64,000 bases of DNA from Limnanthes douglasii subsp. nivea (lineage: Eukaryota; Streptophyta; Magnoliopsida; Brassicales; Limnanthaceae), in assembly GCA_036936605.1 (NCBI GenBank), contig JAUPFV010000005.1:158039195-158103194 (forward strand). The letters run 5' to 3'. The position numbers and the translations under genes were made by a program. Shown here in pieces: positions 16,908 through 26,880 of this stretch. The notes below the pieces were generated by a model. The model saw only the letters and a list, made by a program, of their open reading frames with translations, was not told the origin of the DNA and ran no database searches. How positions within the stretch are numbered: the stretch's first letter is position 1; every line of letters starts with the position of its first letter.

Positions 16908-19250
16908 TTAATGCACCGTGGAGATGACGCCGTGCATCCGAGACAACCAAGAGCGTCCCAGGATAGCATTATATGAGGTGGGTGCGTCAACCACGATGAA
17001 GAGTACCTCCACTTCTTTTTTGAATGGTCCACGACCCAACTCCACCATACATTGGAACTCTCCCACGACGACCGATGTGGCACCAGTGAAGCCCACTATC
17101 GTTCTATCAGATCTTCGGATGACCGATGGGTCGGAAATGCGGCGATAGGTGCTCATAAACAGGATGTTCGCAGAGCTTCCTGTGTCGATGAGAATTTTTT
17201 GAATCTGGTCCCCGGCAATGCCCGCCGTGATCACTACAGCGTCCTCATGAGGGCCTGCAACATTACGCATATCATCATCATCAAAACAAATAATAGGAGA
17301 AGGCGATCGATGCATTTGTGCGGAGACTCCAGCTTCAATCTGGGTGGTCAAATTCAGCATGTGCCTTTTGCGAGAGCTGTTCGAATTCCCGGCGATAGTG
17401 TCTCCGCCAAAGATTGCTAAGGACTCAAAAAATGCACAAAGACTATCCACCTTCCCCCTTGTAATTTCCTCTTCGACCAAGTTCACATTGTTCCTCCCGA
17501 CTTTCAGGTCCAAATACTCTTGCTCGATGTCAAAATCGTCAACCCCTTCGGAAATTACCATGGCTGTGTCAGTGTTCTTCGAGACAGCTTTTACCACGGC
17601 GTTTTTCTGGGAGTGTTTCTTGACATACTCCAACAGCATTCCATTTTCGATGAGAGCCTGCACCTCCTTCTTCAAGGCTATGCAATCCTTGGTGTCGTGG
17701 CCCACATCCTCGTGATACTTGCAATATTTGTTAACGCTTCTGCTCTCCCTCGGTGTTTGTATGGGAAAAGGCTTCCTGAACGTGACCGAAGATTTAGCTT
17801 TATCAAATATTGCAGCGATATTTTCTGTTAACTCTGCATAGTAGTCGGGCCGAGTCCATTTGTTTGACATGTATATCCCCCCTTGATTATGGTTTGGTTG
17901 ATTGCCATAGTACTGCGGGTTTGATTTTTGCCTTGGAGGATACTGACCCGTGCTTTTAGCTTGAACGGTTGATCGGGGGCCCTGAGAGCTTGGCTCAGCC
18001 CTCTGAAATTGATTATGGTCCAATTGCTCTCCGGAACCTTTCTCTGAGGCTTGGGTTTCTTCCACCAAGATTCTCTTCTCTACTTGATCTAGTAATGCTC
18101 CGAAGGTCATTGCCTGACTTTCTGCCACCGTGTCTTTCAACAACCCGGGAAGCAAACCCATCTTGAACGCTGCAAGCGCTACTGAATCCTTACAGTACTC
18201 CATATCTGTTTTGGTCTTGACAAAGCGATTGGTATAGTTTTTGAGGCTCTCCCCCACTTTTTGCCGACAATAGATTATGGTGTCTCCGTTGGCTCGAAAT
18301 TTCTTACTCCCCACGAAGTGTTGTCTAAAAATATTCCAGAACATGTCAAAATTCTTGATAGAACCCTGAGGTAGCCTGTTGTACCATTTGGATGCCACTC
18401 CTTTGAAGGTTTGAGAGAATGCTCTGCACAAGAGCTTATCATCGTCGTCGAAGTTTATCATAAAGTTCTTAAACTGCTCGATGTGGTTGTCCGGATCCTG
18501 AGTCCCGTCGAACTTTTCAAGCTTCGAAATGTCAAAATACTTTGGGAGATTTCCTACTAAAATCTCCGATGATAGAGGAGATGCTCTCCAGTTATGCCCT
18601 GTACGATAAATGTTAGACCTCAAATTATCGTTGTTTGAAAAGTACAGACCCTCCTCGGAGGGCAAAGTGTACTGCTGCTGCCATTCTGAATTTCGAGGGC
18701 CCATGTCCTCCTTCCCAAGGCACTTTGCCTGCTCATGAGAGCGATCACCGACTCGGTCATGGCGACTCTTTTCCCGTGAAGATTTCCTCTCCGAACTCCT
18801 TCCCCTTCGGGCGCCAGTTCGCCTCTGGTCACGCTTTTTCCTTCTGCGGTATCTCCGAGGGGATGATTCTGAAGTGCTATATCGCGAGTAGTCGCTTGAA
18901 GTAGCCGAGTCCGAACGGTATCTTTCTCTCCTCCTCGGAGTCCGCCGCTCACGCCTCCGATGCTTGTCATCTCTCCTCTTGGGTCGAATTTTAACCTCGC
19001 GTTCCTCCTTTTGTTCGACGGGTTCTCTTCTTATCTCCGATCGAACATTTCCTTGCGCGGCTTCCTTCTCCGCCTTCAACCTTTCGATCTCCAGCAATAG
19101 TTCATTCCTCTGAGCCAAAAGAGCGGAGTCATCAAAAACGTTTTCAACTCGCCGACCTCCTTCTCCTTCGGACTCCAAGTCATTTCGAAAGTCATCCGCC
19201 TCCATATTTTCCTTGCAGTGATCAACTAAATCGTCCCCTCGGCCTTCCAT
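16908..19250 (-). CDS. Gag-protease polyprotein, element C
   Basis: The frame is open back to a GTG within the primer binding site, but the first ATG is at 19250-19248 (begins MEGRGDDLVDH), giving about 780 residues. The N-terminal part is very Arg/Ser-rich (RRRERRTPRRRERYRSDS). The gag domain (NFMINFDDDDKLLCRAF, SKWYNRLPQGS, FRQHFVGSKK) occupies about residues 240-350. The zinc-knuckle variant CKYHEDVGHDTKDC lies near 515. The protease DTGSSANILF lies near 690, with LGRSWLSRM close to the end. The ORF stops at TAA 16908-16910 after STVH, whereas element A reads on through CLKYAV, so this TAA is a premature stop; the native end is probably the TAG at 16782. Confidence 0.9.
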   Translation of the reverse strand: MEGRGDDLVDHCKENMEADDFRNDLESEGEGGRRVENVFDDSALLAQRNELLLEIERLKAEKEAAQGNVRSEIRREPVEQKEEREVKIRPKRRDDKHRRRERRTPRRRERYRSDSATSSDYSRYSTSESSPRRYRRRKKRDQRRTGARRGRSSERKSSREKSRHDRVGDRSHEQAKCLGKEDMGPRNSEWQQQYTLPSEEGLYFSNNDNLRSNIYRTGHNWRASPLSSEILVGNLPKYFDISKLEKFDGTQDPDNHIEQFKNFMINFDDDDKLLCRAFSQTFKGVASKWYNRLPQGSIKNFDMFWNIFRQHFVGSKKFRANGDTIIYCRQKVGESLKNYTNRFVKTKTDMEYCKDSVALAAFKMGLLPGLLKDTVAESQAMTFGALLDQVEKRILVEETQASEKGSGEQLDHNQFQRAEPSSQGPRSTVQAKSTGQYPPRQKSNPQYYGNQPNHNQGGIYMSNKWTRPDYYAELTENIAAIFDKAKSSVTFRKPFPIQTPRESRSVNKYCKYHEDVGHDTKDCIALKKEVQALIENGMLLEYVKKHSQKNAVVKAVSKNTDTAMVISEGVDDFDIEQEYLDLKVGRNNVNLVEEEITRGKVDSLCAFFESLAIFGGDTIAGNSNSSRKRHMLNLTTQIEAGVSAQMHRSPSPIICFDDDDMRNVAGPHEDAVVITAGIAGDQIQKILIDTGSSANILFMSTYRRISDPSVIRRSDRTIVGFTGATSVVVGEFQCMVELGRGPFKKEVEVLFIVVDAPTSYNAILGRSWLSRMHGVISTVH

Positions 19251-19310
19251 GGTTCTCCTCGGAACAGGAATTATTTCTAGGAAGCGATTATCGTCGGAGC
19301 GATTTTCGTT

Positions 19311-19327
19311 TCCCACAGACGGCGCCA
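19311..19327 (-). other. Primer binding site of element C
   Basis: Minus strand TGGCGCCGTCTGTGGGA, separated by one base from the 5' LTR end. It is a different primer specificity from elements A and B (TGGCGACC...), so at least two Tat subfamilies are present. The site also lies within an open frame upstream of the gag ATG. Confidence 0.85.
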
Positions 19328-19328
19328 C

Positions 19329-19713
19329 TGAAGAGTAAAAAGATGGTCCGAGGGTGATTTTGTTATGTGAGGATTTGTTGATAACTGAAGAGTAAAAAGA
19401 TGGTCCGAGGGTGATTTTGTTATGTGAGGATTTGTTGATAGAGGATTACTTGAGTGTTAGATCTAGAGAGAGAAAATGCTAAAATGGTAGAGAGAGAAAG
19501 TCGTACTATTCATCTTGAGATTCGTGAAGCGTGTGTGGTCCTTTTATAGTACAATTGCGGACCCCACACGCTTTAATCTGGTTTAATTACATCTTTTGGT
19601 CCCCCTTTAAGGTTCCTTCCTATTTTAATCATATCTTTACAATTCATGCATTTTAGCCCTTACACCTTTATTTCGACGCATTTTGGCCCTTATACATTTA
19701 TTCTTCCTCATCA
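19329..19713 (-). repeat. 5' LTR of element C, with internal 57-bp duplication
   Basis: 385 bp, i.e. the 328-bp LTR (19386-19713) plus an extra 57-bp copy (19329-19385) of its PBS-proximal end. The extra copy begins with the same tgaagag and runs to ttgttgata plus ac. The 3' LTR lacks this duplication. The TATA box is at 19542-19548. Confidence 0.95.
19528..19572 (-). promoter_or_regulatory. Promoter of element C: TATA box in a 14-bp inverted repeat (5' LTR copy)
   Basis: Arms at 19528-19541 and 19559-19572, TATAAAA (minus strand) at 19542-19548 at the edge of the loop. Both arms are unchanged between the two LTRs. This is the copy that would drive element transcription. Confidence 0.7.
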
Positions 19714-19718
19714 ACCCC
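19714..19718. repeat. Target-site duplication of element C, right copy
   Basis: acccc, identical to 13250-13254. Confidence 0.95.
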
Positions 19719-21270
19719 TCTTGTGTGTTTTCTTCTTTTTGGACATAGGAGGTTTCGAGGGCACATCACCTCCCTCAGTAGTGGTGGCAACAACACCTAA
19801 CAGGGTTGAGTCAATCTCGTCTAGCTGCCCTTCGTTTTCCACTTTTGGCAGCAAACTATAATAGGTCTTCCTTATTTTTATTATTCTTCTAGTTCCGATG
19901 GTAGGGGGCTCTATTTGTGGTCGGGAGATCTAGCTTTCCCTCAGCGGTTTCAGTTCTTTCTAGAATTCTAGAAGGTCGAGGAAGAGTGCTAAACTGCTCC
20001 TAAATCAACTCTCGTTCGGGGTTAATCCTCCAGAGGTGACTCCAAACAAAGTTAGTAGGAGTGAAGCATTGATGGAAGTCGTTGGACCACTTCGCCTCTG
20101 ACTACTTATTCAACCATTTAAAAGTGACCTTCGCGTCGGCCAGATGATGCAGATAGGGCTATGAAATAGTTGATACAAAAATAAGTTAGGGGTGAGCAGT
20201 AAAATATTTAAAGGTAAAAATAGAAGGTCAAATAATTTCAGCACTTACATGTATTCTTCCAATGTCTGGTAAGTTGGCCAGGATTATCTTGGGAGGTGAT
20301 TTTCTTACCATTATCCCACCAACCACTAATGAAAAAGAAATTGTGTCTTCCATATTTTATGTGCCTCCAACAAATCATCCACCACCTTGTATTCAATCCC
20401 CATGTTAAAGTAATAGAAGGGGATTTGGGAGTCGCAAGATAGCCCTGCAACAGCAGCTCATTGCTTCATTGGTATCAGAGTCTTGAATAGCCTTAACGCT
20501 ATAATTATTCTAGTTAGTGTGAACCATACATCCAGACTGGCTTGGATTGGACATAAACCTACCAAACTAAAGTATATTGCGACCTTTGGGTCACAGGTAA
20601 ACCGAATGCCCCAATTGAGCACATCAGTATAAACCACTAACTTTACAGGACCATAATTCATTCGAAGTCTCTTTGGGTTAGGGTGGTCTTACCTTAACTG
20701 GTTTAGGGAACCCACATTTAGAACGAATAACCGATAACTCGGATTCATTAAAGTAAACTTAGGAAAGTTTATATAGAGGTAAGAGATAGTTGACAAAAAC
20801 CTTTGTAAAATTGGGCATGGCGCATCCGAATAGAGACGGAGGAAGAGTTTCAGTTTTGTCACGGATTTACCCTTTCCCTTTCCATTACCACCTTTTTTCC
20901 CTTCAGATTTTTTTTGTTCACTAGCCTCGAAGTCTCCCCGGTCATAACAGATGTCTCAAGGGTGATTCTTTGGTAATATCTTTCATATTATCTTCTATAA
21001 CTTTGGGACTAGATCTCGAAGGCTCAATGGGCTAAGTAACAACATTTTCTTCTTCATTTGGAAGTTTAGAAAAATCTTGGTCACGTTGAGAGGACTCAAC
21101 TGGTAGCGTTACAGGATTTCCTTCCTTTTTTGACTTTGTGGAGGGGGATTATTGAAAGTTGTTGTTGCACATATGGGTCTTTTTCCCTAGATTGTCTAGT
21201 TTTCATTTTTTATTATCTGGTTACTCTGTGTAGAGTGTTCTCTTCAGATTTTGAACCCATGCCTTTGATA
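19714..21270 (-). pseudogene. Coiled-coil ORF relic, N-terminal half (gypsy-associated accessory ORF?)
   Basis: Minus-strand fragments in shifting frames: around 20458-20661 (FTCDPKVAIYFSLVGLCPIQ), around 20240-20450 (HIKYGRHNFFFISGWWDNG) and a basic end at 19746-19714 (MSKKKKTHKRG). The pattern of a hydrophobic 'GL.P.Q' region followed by a 'FFF.S' region and a Lys-rich linker recalls the N-terminal domain of plant 'putative gypsy type transposon' proteins. Reading across the target site of element C, the basic frame stays open for eleven more codons into 13249 downward. Stops and frameshifts show it was already decaying. The family call is tentative. Confidence 0.4.
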
Positions 21271-22449
21271 GTGTAAGAAATCCAATGGCTAGTGGTCGCT
21301 TGAGATTGAGAGAGTTTGAGTGGGTTAGGTGACCGACTTGGTGAGCTGAACGATTGAGCAGTCGAGGAAGGCTCGGAGGGAATGTTACGTCTATTATAAG
21401 GATAGGATCCTTCGTAAGAGTTACAGCAGTACCTGGAGAGGCAGGTAACTCAACATCGGTCCTTGCCTCTTTATTTTCTTTGTTTAGATAGGTTTAACCA
21501 ACCAACTCCAGTTAATGCGTTTTTAGCGGTGAACATGCAAACAGCAAGATGATACTGGAAAAAAACGATTTACAATGGTTAAAGGGGTGGAATAAAAGAA
21601 AAGTTCACCAGTGGTAAATTGAATATCAAATGTGAAGAACTATTCATTTGTCTTATGGTGTAAATTTTCTCTCTCTAAAAATCCCTAAAGTGAGAAAATA
21701 GAAGATAAGCTTATATAGAAATTGTGAAAAGCTCTTGAGTACCCTACTATGGAACTGGAGACACTACTGATAGCCATGAAACTCTAAAGAAATGGAAACA
21801 TCTCGTACTTGATCGGTTAGCTTTACCTAGGGTAAAACAAATTTATGGCTCCAATCCAGAAGTGACAAATGTCATAAATATTTAATTAATTAAAAACTGT
21901 GAATGTTGGATAGTAACCGTCTTCGAACTACGCCATCAATTAAAAACTGTGATTATTAGATTGTTGGTAAGTCATGGGTAAAAACTACGCCATATATATC
22001 AGTTAGCACTCCTAAAAGTTTCTTTGAGAGGGATAAAGAGGCTAGTTGATGGGGATCCGAAATATTTGATTGTGGTAAACAGCAGTAGGGTCGGATTTCT
22101 TTGAGGGGAAATTTGGACCTAAGATAAATGTTATATTTACATTGTTCTTTTATGTTTTTACTTATCTATGTGTCTTCTATATCATTACTTATTATGAAAT
22201 GTATGATTAAAAATAGTGAATGGGATTTCTCGGTCTGTGGGTTTGATCCATATTCATGACTCGGCCCGATTGGCTCATTAACCCAAAAGTATCTTGTAAA
22301 AGCGCTAAAGAATAATATTTAAGATGTTTGAGACTTTATCTCTCTAAGAATTGATTACAACAACTCAATTATCTCTCTATCTTCTACCTTAAATTTAATA
22401 CATTACCCAAACAATTACCTAAATAACCTTCGAACCAATTTACACCTCA
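21271..22449. other. Unassigned region between ORF relic and copia fragment
   Basis: No coding similarity recognised. The stretch 21900-21990 contains a short direct repeat (TTAAAAACTGTGA twice) and TTCGAAC words as in the Tat UTRs. 22200-22440 has LTR-like composition but no partner was found. Confidence 0.35.
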
Positions 22450-23400
22450 TTAATATTAACAAAGGCATATATATGAATAGGCTTTCTAGTTCTTCATGCC
22501 CTATCATTCACCAACTGATAACTATCAAGATCACAATACAACTCATTAGTCCAAAAATTCAAACGTTCTAGAACATGAAACTCTCGATCATTGTCTAACT
22601 CATGAAATGGTTGAACTTGCTATGCATGAGACGTACATGTACCAAGTCTAGAATCGTCTTTACGGAAAACATCATCAACTTCAATATCTTGTTCATACTC
22701 ATCATCAAAGATACATTTTTTTACATTATTAGGTTTAATCTTCATCTTCTTAACCAATGGCTTAATAAACTTATTAAATACCATGTACTAACTAATTAAA
22801 ACTTTTCTAAGTTTCTGGTTCCAGATACCACGACCTATACTGTTTTATCCTTTCTATAAAGATGAGGAACAAACATTTTAGTGCTCTTGACTGAATCTTG
22901 TCTTTCTTCACATGTCCATATGCAACACATCTGAATATTCTCAAATGATGAAGCACGTGTTTTTTTCCAATCCATATCTTTTGTGGAAATTTAAAGTTCA
23001 GTATTGTAGATGGACTTATGTTGATGATATATACAGTTATCTTTACATTTTATCCTCTAAATGTTCAACCTATTTTAGCTGTCATCAGCATACACCTTAC
23101 AATTTTATGCAAAGTTTGGTTCATCCTCTAAACAAACCCATTATGTTGGAGTTCTATTCATAATTTTTTGTCTAGTAATGCCAAGTTTAGAACAGTAACT
23201 AGTGAATATTTTATTTACATATTCCAAACCACTTTCAGTTCTTAGCGTTTTGAACATCTTCCCAACATGACTCTCAACTAGCTTATTCCAATCCTTAAAT
23301 GAATCAAATGATTCATCATTGATCTACAAAAGTATGAGTTATACCTTTCCAGAGTAGTCTAAAAGTTTAACATGTAAACTAGATTTTTTTATTCGTGTTA
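22450..23400 (-). pseudogene. Ty1/copia integrase relic
   Basis: Reading the minus strand from about 23400, fragments match the copia integrase core and its C-terminal side: LESHVGKMFKTLRTESGLEY at about 23220-23290, then the 'GITRQKIMNRTPTQ' equivalent of the conserved TPQQNG region at about 23140-23190. Farther down are pieces resembling the 'CAAYAHVEEGK..K' segment (22840-22960). Stops and frameshifts are frequent. No LTRs could be paired with it. Confidence 0.65.
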
Positions 23401-23470
23401 GTTAACATAAGAATTGATATGTTTATGTTATAACATGCTCATTAATCAGGGTATTCATACCCATAATTTT

Positions 23471-23562
23471 AATCCGTAAATCCAGTTCATCATACAATAT
23501 AAACAATCCGTAAATCCAGTTCATCATACAATATAAACAATCCGTAAATCCAGTCCATCATT
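23471..23562. repeat. 34-bp tandem triplication
   Basis: Copies start at 23471, 23505 and 23539. The first two are identical and the third is truncated with one change. Unit starts AATCCGTAAATCCAGTTCAT. Confidence 0.95.
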
Positions 23563-23699
23563 GATCTTATACATTGTTTCCCTTTAATGATAACTAGGTC
23601 CTAGTCTGGAAGTCGCTAAGATTTCTTATTATAGAACGATGACCATTGCTTCTTCTTTTTCATGATTAGTCTTATGGTTTATTTGGTTAAAAATTTGGT

Positions 23700-26343
23700 G
23701 AATCGTTGATGGTGAATTGAGTTTCTTGTTTATTTGGTTGATCGTATTGAAGTTGATTTTGTGGGTATTTGATGTACTACTAGTTGGATCTTACATTAAG
23801 TTCAAAGCTTGTGGTACTTTTTTGTCATTGAATATGGACTATACTACTGGTAACTTTATGATTAAATTGACATCAAAGAATTATTCTATATGGAAACTGA
23901 TGATGAAGGATTTGTCGTATTGTAAAAATTTCTTTGATTGAATTGATCCAATTAAAGATGTTTCTGGTAACTCTAGTGAACTTTTAAAACCGCAAGATAA
24001 GCAAGAAAAGAATTAGAAAAAATTGAAAAGAAATATTTTGGGGGCTATTAGACAAAGAATTGATATTAGCATCTTCGGCCATGTTTATCAAGAATCTAAC
24101 CCATATGATATTTGGAAAAAAATGGAAGGTCTTTATAAAAAATAATATTGCTCATAACAAAGCTATTTTTTTATTAAAAAATTGTTAGTTTGAAATTGAA
24201 AAGTGAGAAGTTAGTGTATGAGCATCTCAATGACTTTCAACATATTATTAACAGCTTGACTATTATGAATATTTTTATTGATGATAAGTTACATGCTTTG
24301 ATCTTATTGAGTTCTTTACCATACAATTGGGAGACCTATAATGTGACTATTATAAACTCTGCTCCATAAGGTGTTTTATCTTTGGATATTATCAAACAAA
24401 TCATGTTTAATGAAGAGATTAGAAGAACTAAGATGAAATTTGAAAATTCAAAAAATCTTCTTACAAAGAATAGAGGAAAAAACATAATTAAATGTTTTTA
24501 ATTTCGTGGTAATTCATAGGCAAGATCCAAGTCTAGAGATAGGAAAAAGACTAGGACATGCTAATATTACAGCAAACATGGTCATATACAAAAGTATTGT
24601 TATCGATGGAATAAGAAGACGGTAACAAGTGATAATAAAAACATTATAATTATTGCTTCTACTAGTAATGATTATGCATGTTTGATTTTTGTTATTGGTC
24701 AGTTTCAGCATGTTGATAGTTTATATTCATAATGATTTGTAAATAAAATTAACTCATATCATTGTGTCCCTAATAAGAAATATTTACTAACCTACAAAAA
24801 TGGATATTTTGGTGGTGTCAAAATGGAAAAATAGAACTCGGTTTGCATTATTGGGTTGGGTAATATTTGTGTAAAGACATGTGTTTGGTACACACTTACA
24901 CTGAAGGATGTGAGTCATATTTATCGTCTATGTCTGAATTGTTTATCTACAAATTTCCTTGATTAATAAGGTTTATGCCATACCTTTAGTAATGGTAAGT
25001 GGAAAATATCCAAAGTTTCAATGATAGTTGCTCGAGGTGATTTATGTTGCTCCTTGTATACGAAATATTTGGGTACATGTTTAGGTAAGATAAATGAAAT
25101 TGAGGAAAAGAATTATCCTAAGTTGTGACTTCAAATATTAGGATTCCTACGTGATAAGAAGATGAAAATCGTGGCCGATGAGTCACTAATTCTTTTTTAT
25201 TAGACTATTATTGACCCTTTTGACCATTGTTTGGCAGGAAAGAAACATAAAGCTTTGTTTTCTAAGAAGTTCACTAGAAGGCAAGAAAAGTTGAAGTTAG
25301 TACATTATGATGTTTTTGGTCTTATGGATGTTGAGTTTATTGGTGGTAACAAGTATTTTGTTATATTTATTGATGATGCTACTCGAAAAATCTAAGTAAA
25401 AATGTTGCAAACAAAAATCCAATGTTTTTCAAATTTCACAGCATGCTATAGAGGAAGACATTGAGAAAGTTCAAATGTTTTCAATCTGAAAATAGTGGTG
25501 AGTATATTTCCAATGAGTTCAAAATTTATAACTCACACTGTTGCATTAGACATAAGAGGAAAACACCAGATACATCATAACATAATGGAGTTGTAGAGAG
25601 AATGAACTGAATCATTACGAAGAATGTGAGATGTATGTAAGAAATGTATAAGCTTCCTAAGACATTTTGGGCTGAAATACTTAATTATGTTATGTGTTCA
25701 CGTATTAGAGTTTTTGGGTGCAATGCATACATGCATATTCTAAAAGAACAGAGATCCAAATTTGATTTGAAGAGTAATTCTTGTGTGTTTGTTGGACTAT
25801 GATGAAGAGTATGGCTTCAGACTCTATGATGCTAAGAAAAATAAAGTAGTGAGATGTTGAGATGTGGTATTATTTTGGGCACTAAAATGCTGCAGATCTT
25901 TTGAGTACAAGGTTTACTTCTACCTTTGATATACATTTTAATACTATTAATGATGTTTGTTCTTTTTTTGTTCCTTATGTAAATCAGCCAGCAAATGAGA
26001 ATTTTGAGGTGGTTCTTAATGATATAGAGAATGTTCCACTCGGTGGTGATTTACAAGATGATATTGATGATAATGATGCAAAAGTTATTTGATAATGATG
26101 ATAATGATATAGTGGACGTTCCACTCTAATGAGAAGTTATTTGAGAAAAAAATTAATGACGAAGAAGTTTATAAGCATGGGAGCAACGTACCCCTCATGT
26201 AGAGGATGCACAGGTTCGAAGGTCAACCAAAGAGAGAAACCCTTCAACAAGATATCCAATCTTATATTTTATTATAGTAACTGATAAGAATAATGTCGAC
26301 GTGTTGAGTAAGGCCGTTTTTGAAAGCAATGTTGAGTGGGAGA
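23700..26343 (+). pseudogene. Ty1/copia element F relic: gag, protease region, integrase
   Basis: A gag (UBN2-type) region at 23830-24430 is easily read (LTSKNYSIWKLMMKDL, DISIFGHVYQESNPYDIW, LILLSSLPYNWETYN). A zinc-knuckle equivalent (YYSKHGHIQKYCYR) lies at about 24560-24610. The protease region and GAG-pre-integrase follow to about 25250. Integrase pieces lie at 25290-25880 (KLVHYDVFGLMD, KYFVIFIDDATRK, DEEYGFRLYDAKKNKVVR). Reverse transcriptase and RNase H appear to be missing: after about 26200 only a 'RRSTRERNPSTRY'-like linker and a terminal LSKAV-like segment precede the LTR. Stops and frameshifts are numerous. Confidence 0.75.
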
Positions 26344-26880
26344 TTGTTATGGTCCATCCCAAATTTAGGCCTAATTTATAACTTAAGGTTTTCATCTCCC
26401 TAGGTTTATATATATATAGGCTCAAGAGATAAGAGAGTCACACACGCATAAAATACAAGCAGCGAGAAGATTTTTGATTTTCGGATCAATTGAATGCAAC
26501 CATAATAAAAAGATCTGACCGAACAGTAAACAGTATCGGATTTTTCTGAAATTTGGATATAGTATTTAGGACATATAAGGATTCAATGAGACTAGTTAGA
26601 TTGTGGTTTGGTGCTATGATTTGGGATAAATCACTGCTCGAACCCTATAGTATTTTTGGTGATATTCTTTACTTTTACTTCTCTTCTTGTTAGATTATTA
26701 TTCTTTTCTTGTTAAGTTATTATGCTTGAAATTGTTGGTGAGTTTTAGATGTTTATTATATTGAATTGAATATACTTTTAATCTCAACTTATCATAATAA
26801 TAGAAATGCTTTGGTTGGACTGCTCATAAATCCCGTTGATTTTCGGTTTTTATGCGATATTTACTTCTCCAACCTACAGA
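26344..26880 (+). repeat. Probable 3' LTR of copia element F
   Basis: It begins TGTTATGGTCCATCCC directly after the purine-rich GTGGGAGAT (polypurine tract), the arrangement usual at copia 3' LTRs. It contains TTTATATATATATAGG (about 26403-26419) as a possible TATA box. The right end near 26880 is uncertain and no 5' copy was found. Confidence 0.5.

Larger units (their letters stand above)
13255..19713 (-). mobile_element. Young, internally deleted Tat-lineage element C
   Basis: A 6459-bp minus-strand element bounded by LTRs (13255-13582 and 19329-19713), with TG..CA ends, PBS, polypurine tract and a perfect 5-bp target duplication. Setting aside a 57-bp duplication in the 5' LTR, the two LTRs differ at four of 328 positions by eye (about 1.2%), indicating a recent insertion. 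gag-protease and integrase frames are long. RT stops after LLSFMD and joins the end of pol just before integrase, so the RT active site and both RNase H domains are gone. A premature TAA in protease also exists. Its base composition is visibly richer in G+C than the surrounding DNA. Confidence 0.95.
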
